This document shows positions 6,554 to 10,067 of a stretch of 10,067 nucleotides of DNA, piece by piece. Below the pieces are notes generated by a model. That model saw nothing but the letters and a program-made list of their open reading frames with translations, made no database searches and was not told where the DNA came from. How positions within the stretch are numbered: position 1 is the first letter of the stretch; the number at the start of each line of letters is the position of its first letter. The DNA is from Campylobacterota bacterium. GTDB taxonomy: Bacteria; Campylobacterota; Campylobacteria; Campylobacterales; Sulfurovaceae. The stretch spans positions 1 to 10,067 of the forward strand of contig JAADEA010000106.1 of NCBI GenBank assembly GCA_013153675.1, read 5' to 3'. Made by a program: the position numbers and the translations under genes.

Positions 6554-7147
6554 ATGAGAAGAGAATTTTTGAAATTACTTGGTGCTTTTGGGCTAGTTGT
6601 AGCTTTAAGTTTAAATCTATTTGGTGCTGATACTCCAAAGCAAAAGAAAAAGCAAACTCCACAAGGGTTATATTTAACTGCAAAAGAGGCTTATGATATG
6701 CTTCAAAAAGAGGGAGATAAGATTTTGTTTGTAGATGTTAGAACTCCTGAAGAGTTATATTTTGTAGGATATCCAAAAGAGGTAGATAAAAATGTTCCTT
6801 TAGTATATGTAGATTATTCTAAATTCAAAGAGAAAAAGGGTAAAGTAAAATTTGCTTCTGTAAAAAATAAAAAATTTGTTCAACAAGTAGAAGAGGCATT
6901 AAAAGCTAATGGTTTAAATAAAGATAGTAAAATTATTGTAATGTGTAGATCAGGACATAGAAGTGCAAAAGCAGCAAAAGTTTTAGATAAAGCTGGATAT
7001 AAAAATGTATATACAATTGTTGATGGTTTTGAAGGTGATAAGGATAAAGAGGGGTATAGAACTGTAAATGGTTGGAAAAATGCTCATTTGCCTTATACTT
7101 ATAAAGTGAAAAAAGATATTTTTATTTTAGAAAGACCAGTAAAATAG
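6554..7147 (+). CDS. Exported rhodanese-like sulfurtransferase
   Basis: A 197-residue single-domain rhodanese, likely periplasmic. The N-terminus is a signal peptide, MRREFLK followed by a hydrophobic stretch (LLGAFGLVVALSLNLFGA) with probable cleavage near residue 25. RREFLK matches the twin-arginine (Tat) RRxFLK motif, though export by Sec cannot be excluded. Mature domain: a lysine-rich linker (about 28-36), then LFVDVRTPEEL (58-68), the active-site loop CRSGHRS with nucleophile Cys131, and the tail GFEGDKDKEGYRTVNGWKNA typical of periplasmic rhodaneses of sulfur-metabolising proteobacteria. Cys131 is the only cysteine, so a persulfide at that site is expected. It has its own strong promoter and two-way terminator, downstream of the split YeeE/YedE operon. 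Likely role: moving sulfane sulfur from thiosulfate or polysulfide in the periplasm. Exact donor and acceptor are unknown. Confidence 0.93.
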   Translation: MRREFLKLLGAFGLVVALSLNLFGADTPKQKKKQTPQGLYLTAKEAYDMLQKEGDKILFVDVRTPEELYFVGYPKEVDKNVPLVYVDYSKFKEKKGKVKFASVKNKKFVQQVEEALKANGLNKDSKIIVMCRSGHRSAKAAKVLDKAGYKNVYTIVDGFEGDKDKEGYRTVNGWKNAHLPYTYKVKKDIFILERPVK

Positions 7148-7154
7148 GTTCTCT

Positions 7155-7182
7155 AAAAGGCGTCTTTGACGCCTTTAATTTT
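7155..7182. terminator. Bidirectional intrinsic terminator between convergent genes
   Basis: AAAGGCGTC (7156-7164) and GACGCCTTT (7168-7176) form a perfect nine-base GC-containing stem with a three-base loop. On the plus strand it is followed by AATTTT, and read on the minus strand it is followed by TTTTAGAG. It therefore can end both the rhodanese transcript and the oppositely oriented AEC/DUF503 transcript, whose last stop is at 7181-7183. Confidence 0.82.
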
Positions 7183-7456
7183 AAATCTCTTCACAATCAA
7201 ACTCTATAATAGCTTGAGGAACAATTTTATATATTAACTCTTCAATCTTTTGCCGATATTTGGCACTTGCTTTTGAATTTGAGCTTAAAAAAACAATTGC
7301 TAAATCTATCTCTTTTGAATAAGAAGAGCTAATATCTAAGATGGATAAATTTAGATTTTTCATTTTATCTTTAATTTTATTTATAAAAGCTCTTCTTCCT
7401 TTTAAAGAAGAGACAAAAGGAAGTTCTAAATGGATAATACAGTTTGTTAAGACCAT
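7181..7456 (-). CDS. DUF503-family protein
   Basis: A 91-residue cytoplasmic protein matching the DUF503 (YlxP-like) pattern: a beta strand MVLTNCIIHLELPFV, the family's short SLKGRRAFINKIKDKM helix start (about 17-32), a strand with ISSSYSKEIDLAIVFLSSNS (about 43-62), and a C-terminal helix ending in a strand IIEFDCEEI. Family members are about 90-100 residues, so it is complete. In some bacteria DUF503 genes lie beside rbfA and infB, but here it follows an AEC permease gene with a gap of only six bases, so it is probably co-transcribed. There is no clear ribosome site before its ATG (TTAGTATAATTTTTTATG), so translation may be coupled to the permease. Biochemical function not known. Confidence 0.8.
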   Translation of the reverse strand: MVLTNCIIHLELPFVSSLKGRRAFINKIKDKMKNLNLSILDISSSYSKEIDLAIVFLSSNSKASAKYRQKIEELIYKIVPQAIIEFDCEEI

Positions 7457-7462
7457 AAAAAA

Positions 7463-8371
7463 TTATACTAAAATAAAGAGATATTTGGCAAGAAGACCTA
7501 AATATATTAAAAAGATAATAGATGTTGCAAATGTTAAAAAAGCTACTTTTTGTGGATAACAGTTGTAAAGAGCAGATAGGTTTACATTCATGACCGCCAT
7601 AGGAACGATTGTCTCTAATAAAATTACATCATGAAGGAGTGGAGGAAGTTTAAAAAAAGATAAATATATAACAACTCCAACTGGAATAACAACGAATTTT
7701 AAAAAACTCAAAACTCCAAGAAGCTTTAAATCAATCTCTTTAATACTAACTTGAGCTAAATATGCTCCAAAAATAATTAATTGTAGAACAATAGCCCCAT
7801 ATGCTCCCATTGTAAGAGGTAAAAGAAGTTCTTGTGGAAAATAGAACTTTTTTAGACTAAAATAGATAGAAAAGATTCCCACCCAAATTGCTGGCAATTT
7901 AAATATATTAAATATAGACTCTTTTATTGAAAATGTTCCTCGTGAATATAGATATACTCCTATGGTAAAGACAATAAATACATTTGTTAGATTTATTATA
8001 CTTGTATATAAAATAGATGATTCACCAAATAGAGCAATAGCTAAAGGTATTCCTAAATTACCAGTATTTCCTACAATTACACCTACACTTAATATAGATC
8101 TATCTTTTTTATCTTTAAAAAGAACTATTCCTACTATAATTGTAATTATTAAAAAGAGCATAGAGATTGTAAAAAAGTGTAAAGATGCTCTAAAAGCTAA
8201 AAAATTTACATCTCTAATAGCAATTCCCCAAAAAGTTAGAAATGGTTGCAATAGATATAAAGAGATAAAGACTAAAGTTTTTGAATCAATCTTATCTTTT
8301 GCTATTTTTTTTGCTAAAAATCCTAAAAGAATAAATATATATATTCCTGCTATTGATAAAGAGATATTCAC
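7463..8371 (-). CDS. AEC-family (auxin efflux carrier-like) permease
   Basis: A 302-residue inner-membrane protein of the AEC transporter family (Mem_trans), about the usual bacterial length of 300-320. It shows about nine to ten hydrophobic segments in two halves. The half-helix crossing motif GNTGNLGIPLA (101-111) is characteristic. A second block near the C-terminal half, ETIVPMAVMNVNLSALYN, corresponds to the other crossing region. Bacterial members export or import small organic acids or amino-acid-like compounds, but the substrate here cannot be deduced. The start is GTG at 8369-8371, with GAGGA about five bases upstream, giving MNISLSIAGIYIFILLGFLA. It is the first gene of a minus-strand pair with DUF503 and diverges from the tRNA array. 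Confidence 0.9.
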   Translation of the reverse strand: MNISLSIAGIYIFILLGFLAKKIAKDKIDSKTLVFISLYLLQPFLTFWGIAIRDVNFLAFRASLHFFTISMLFLIITIIVGIVLFKDKKDRSILSVGVIVGNTGNLGIPLAIALFGESSILYTSIINLTNVFIVFTIGVYLYSRGTFSIKESIFNIFKLPAIWVGIFSIYFSLKKFYFPQELLLPLTMGAYGAIVLQLIIFGAYLAQVSIKEIDLKLLGVLSFLKFVVIPVGVVIYLSFFKLPPLLHDVILLETIVPMAVMNVNLSALYNCYPQKVAFLTFATSIIFLIYLGLLAKYLFILV

Positions 8372-8452
8372 AAAGTCCTCTTTTTTGATTGTTTGTAAAA
8401 TTATAGCTTCAATAGAGTTAAATTTTATTTTTTAAATATTTTTTCATTTTGC

Positions 8453-8481
8453 TTGACATTAAGAGGAATTTTGATTATAAT
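8453..8481 (+). promoter_or_regulatory. Consensus promoter for the tRNA array
   Basis: TTGACA at 8453-8458 and TATAAT at 8476-8481 are both perfect and 17 bases apart. The first tRNA begins 21 bases after the -10 box. This is the classical strong stable-RNA promoter arrangement. No G+C-rich discriminator is obvious before the start (TTGCACTCCATTTTG). Confidence 0.88.
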
Positions 8482-8502
8482 TGCACTCCATTTTGAGTGA
8501 AA

Positions 8503-8579
8503 CGGAGCGTGGCGCAGTCTGGTAGCGCACCTGGTTTGGGACCAGGGGGTCGAAGGTTCGAGTCCTTTCGCTCCGACCA
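8503..8579 (+). tRNA. tRNA-Pro (TGG)
   Basis: A 77-base cloverleaf with acceptor CGGAGCG pairing with CGCTCCG, discriminator A and encoded CCA. Anticodon stem CCTGG/CCAGG carries loop TTTGGGA with anticodon TGG. The T loop is GGTTCGAGTCC. First tRNA of a five-gene array. Confidence 0.96.
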
Positions 8580-8586
8580 TGTAGTG

Positions 8587-8663
8587 GTGGGTATAGCTCA
8601 GTTGGTTAGAGCACCAGATTGTGGCTCTGGGGGTCGTGGGTTCGAGTCCCATTACCCACCCCA
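8587..8663 (+). tRNA. tRNA-His (GTG)
   Basis: Acceptor GTGGGTA pairs with TACCCAC. The next base is C73, then encoded CCA. G at 8586 just before the acceptor would be the extra G-1 that pairs with C73 and is required by histidyl-tRNA synthetase, so the mature molecule should begin at 8586. Anticodon stem CCAGA/TCTGG has loop TTGTGGC with anticodon GTG. Confidence 0.95.
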
Positions 8664-8666
8664 TAA

Positions 8667-8743
8667 GCGCCAGTAGCTCAACTGGATAGAGCATCAGACT
8701 TCGGATCTGAGGGTTAGGGGTTCGACTCCTCTCTGGCGCACCA
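8667..8743 (+). tRNA. tRNA-Arg (TCG)
   Basis: 77 bases. Acceptor GCGCCAG pairs with CTGGCGC, discriminator A and CCA follow. Anticodon stem TCAGA/TCTGA encloses loop CTTCGGA, anticodon TCG. Only three bases separate it from tRNA-His. Confidence 0.95.
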
Positions 8744-8776
8744 CAAGCTGGTGAGGCAGAGAAGAGTCACTCAGAT

Positions 8777-8853
<77 letters not shown>

Positions 8854-8867
8854 TTCTCTTCTATTTT

Positions 8868-8952
8868 GCGGATGTGGTGGAATTGGCAGACACGCCAGAC
8901 TTAGGATCTGGTGCCGCAAGGCGTGGAGGTTCGACTCCTCTCATCCGCACCA
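8868..8952 (+). tRNA. tRNA-Leu (TAG)
   Basis: 85 bases with a class II long variable arm (about TGCCGCAAGGCGT). Acceptor GCGGATG pairs with CATCCGC, discriminator A, encoded CCA. Anticodon stem CCAGA/TCTGG with loop CTTAGGA gives anticodon TAG. Last gene of the array. No strong terminator follows before the convergent 62-codon gene, whose stop is 24 bases away. Confidence 0.95.
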
Positions 8953-8976
8953 CCTAAGTTATATCCATCCAATAAG

Positions 8977-9165
8977 TTATTTATTCTCTTTACTTTTTTG
9001 ATTTTCTTCTAAAAGTTCGAGGCTTTCTAAATATTTTTTAAATTGTTTGGAGTGGTTAGCAGCTTGTTTTATAGCTTTTGCATATCTAGCAAAATCTTTC
9101 ATAGTTTTACAGCCATTAATTATTGCTTCTTCTATCATATCTTTTGTGTTATACCGAATAGACAT
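8977..9165 (-). CDS. Unknown 62-aa helical protein
   Basis: A small protein without a recognised family. It is largely helical and charged (MSIRYNTKDMIEEAIINGCK, then KDFARYAKAIKQAANHSKQF, then KYLESLELLEENQKSKENK), with one cysteine at residue 19 and an acidic-basic C-terminal coil. No signal peptide or membrane segment is present, so it is probably cytoplasmic. The start ATG at 9163-9165 has a strong AAAGGAG ribosome site, and a candidate promoter lies upstream, which makes it a likely true gene. It sits downstream of folE beyond a hairpin terminator and runs tail-to-tail with the tRNA array. Confidence 0.72.
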   Translation of the reverse strand: MSIRYNTKDMIEEAIINGCKTMKDFARYAKAIKQAANHSKQFKKYLESLELLEENQKSKENK

Positions 9166-9230
9166 AAATGCTCCTTTGCTTCCTTTAGCCCAAAAAGAGT
9201 TTATAGATCTTTCACATCTTTATTACACTA

Positions 9231-9239
9231 AATATACCA
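9231..9239 (-). promoter_or_regulatory. Candidate extended -10 of the 62-aa gene
   Basis: Read on the minus strand, TGGTATATT (9239 to 9231) is an extended -10 element (TGnTATATT) upstream of the 62-codon gene, with a weak -35-like TTAATA about 17 bases further. It overlaps one copy of an 11-base repeat CCATAAAATGG. Tentative. Confidence 0.38.
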
Positions 9240-9309
9240 TAAAATGGAAATTCTATTAAAAAATATTACACAAAGAAGACATTTTTGTCAAAAAATAGCC
9301 ATAAAATGG
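9237..9309. repeat. Two copies of CCATAAAATGG, 62 bases apart
   Basis: The interrupted palindrome CCAT-AAA-ATGG occurs at 9237-9247 and again, identically, at 9299-9309. The first copy overlaps the candidate promoter of the 62-codon gene, the second lies inside the folE terminator hairpin region. The symmetry suggests a possible protein-binding site, but in such AT-rich DNA a chance repeat cannot be excluded. Confidence 0.4.
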
Positions 9310-9336
9310 GATATATTCCCATATAATGAGGCTATT
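9289..9336 (-). terminator. Nested hairpin terminator downstream of folE
   Basis: Read on the minus strand (9336 to 9289), AATAGCC pairs with GGCTATT (9330-9336 with 9294-9300) and encloses a second inverted repeat, ATGGGA-ATATA-TCCCAT (9322 to 9306). The outer stem runs directly into TTTTTTGAC. It lies just beyond the folE stop (9363), so it fits an intrinsic terminator, although the outer and inner stems are joined by unpaired bulges of five and seven bases. Confidence 0.65.
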
Positions 9337-9362
9337 GTGTTACTTTTATACACATATTAAGA

Positions 9363-9944
9363 TTAGAAGTTTGATGGAGCATGAGCATTAATTAGATCAT
9401 AAAATTCATTTCTTGTTCTTTGATCTTTTTTAAATAGACCTCTTAGGGCAGATGTAATTGTAGTAGAATTTATCTTTTCTACTCCTCTCATCTCCATACA
9501 CATATGTCTTGCATGTACTACAACTCCTACACCTTTTGGTTTTATTGTTTCATCTATTGCATTTGCAATTTGTTCTGTAAATTGCTCTTGAATTTGTAAT
9601 CTTCTTGCATATATATTTACAATTCGAGGAATTTTACTAAGTCCTACTACTTTACCATCTGGAATATAGGCTACATGAACTCTACCTATAATTGGAAGCA
9701 TATGGTGTTCACACATAGAGTAAAATTCAATATCTCTTACCAAAACCATTTCATCATTACTGCTTGTAAAAAGAGCTTGATTTAATATCTCTTTTGGATC
9801 TTGATAATATCCTTGGGTAAGAAATTTAAGAGCTTTTGCTACTCTCATTGGAGTCTTTATTAATCCTTCTCTATTTGGATCTTCTCCAAGTAAAGAAAGT
9901 ATCTCTTTTACATGATATGCAATTTTTTCTTCATTATTATCCAT
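9363..9944 (-). CDS. folE: GTP cyclohydrolase I
   Basis: Converts GTP to 7,8-dihydroneopterin triphosphate, the first step to folate and, in many bacteria, to queuosine. Cytoplasmic and homomultimeric in known members. The 193 residues match the bacterial FolE length. Zinc ligands are all present: Cys78 and His81 in SMCEHHMLP (76-84) and Cys149 in [11 protein letters not shown] (145-155). GLSKIPRIV (101-109) and the end [12 protein letters not shown] (160-171) are family blocks. The order and spacing of Cys78, His81 and Cys149 equal that of the E. coli enzyme (110, 113, 181). The start ATG at 9942-9944 has an AAAAAGGA ribosome site. It is monocistronic by its terminator and is divergent from a plus-strand gene at the window edge. 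No missing residues were seen. Confidence 0.97.
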   Translation of the reverse strand: MDNNEEKIAYHVKEILSLLGEDPNREGLIKTPMRVAKALKFLTQGYYQDPKEILNQALFTSSNDEMVLVRDIEFYSMCEHHMLPIIGRVHVAYIPDGKVVGLSKIPRIVNIYARRLQIQEQFTEQIANAIDETIKPKGVGVVVHARHMCMEMRGVEKINSTTITSALRGLFKKDQRTRNEFYDLINAHAPSNF

Positions 9945-9963
9945 TAAAAGTTCCTTTTTATAG

Positions 9964-9972
9964 ATTGTAACA
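9964..9972 (-). promoter_or_regulatory. Candidate folE extended -10
   Basis: On the minus strand TGTTACAAT (9972 to 9964) is an extended -10 (TGnTACAAT), about 20 bases before the folE ATG, with the AAGGA ribosome site in between. No convincing -35 was found, as is usual here. Confidence 0.42.
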
Positions 9973-10027
9973 TAAGAGAAATTTATTTTATACTCTTAAG
10001 GATTAAAATTTTCAAAAAGAGTGTATA

Positions 10028-10066
10028 TATAATATTCTTTAGATAGATAGTTGAGGTAACAAAATG
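10028..10066 (+). promoter_or_regulatory. Promoter and start of an off-window plus-strand gene
   Basis: TATAAT at 10028-10033 is a perfect -10 on the plus strand, followed by TTGAGG (10051-10056) as a ribosome site and ATG at 10064-10066. Only one codon of the gene is inside the window, so its product cannot be told. It diverges from folE, with about 119 bases between the two start codons. Confidence 0.45.
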
Positions 10067-10067
10067 G

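Noticed and set aside
7962..8435. Plus-strand open frame of 157 codons opposite the AEC permease
   Set aside because: Lysine/isoleucine-rich shadow of the permease, with no ribosome site or family features, while the minus-strand frame has the AEC motif.
8425..8694. Minus-strand open frame of 89 codons across the first tRNAs, containing [20 protein letters not shown]
   Set aside because: This is the well-known false protein produced by reading antisense through tRNA genes. The tRNA cloverleaves explain the sequence completely.
8956..8980. Direct repeat AAGTTAT beside tRNA-Leu
   Set aside because: Seven bases in AT-rich DNA is expected by chance and has no associated mobile feature.

Overview
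The window looks like a chromosomal segment of a Campylobacterota (epsilonproteobacterial) organism, probably a sulfur-using, possibly thermophilic vent-type lineage. The grounds are very AT-rich genes with heavy AGA/AGG arginine use, tightly packed genes, TATAAT-type -10 boxes with variable -35 boxes, a pseudouridine synthase gene beside purB, and a thiosulfate/sulfur-transport plus periplasmic rhodanese block. No strain or species can be named from the sequence alone.

Layout, left to right. (1) 1-1414, plus strand: the 3' end of a nucleoside phosphorylase-like gene, rlmN starting with GTG inside the phosphorylase stop, and a 34-codon single-membrane-span ORF. (2) 1392-2345, minus strand: an RluA-type pseudouridine synthase whose tail overlaps the tiny ORF. 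(3) 2405-4115, plus strand: purB, then a small lipoprotein with a Gly/Ser/Asn linker and a terminator. (4) 4246-6468, plus strand: a four-gene run made of two half-size YeeE/YedE (TsuA-like) sulfur-transport membrane proteins, a membrane-anchored TPR-like protein and a secreted Sel1-repeat protein. (5) 6480-7182: a secreted rhodanese with a twin-arginine-like signal, a consensus promoter and a two-way terminator. (6) 7181-8371, minus strand: an AEC-family permease followed by a DUF503 protein. (7) 8453-8952, plus strand: a consensus promoter and five CCA-encoding tRNAs (Pro-TGG, His-GTG, Arg-TCG, Arg-TCT, Leu-TAG). (8) 8977-9944, minus strand: a 62-codon unknown gene and folE (GTP cyclohydrolase I), with a nested hairpin terminator between them. 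The first ATG of a further plus-strand gene lies at the right edge.

How the genes fit together: most are housekeeping (23S rRNA/tRNA modification, purine and folate/pterin precursor synthesis, tRNAs). The coherent accessory theme is 4246-7147, where a split thiosulfate/sulfur importer, two exported or anchored helical-repeat proteins and an exported sulfurtransferase suggest a periplasm-to-cytoplasm sulfur acquisition module. The two YeeE/YedE halves and the rhodanese are recognised from motifs. The role of the two helical-repeat proteins is inference. I saw no CRISPR array, transposase, integrase, phage gene or rRNA.
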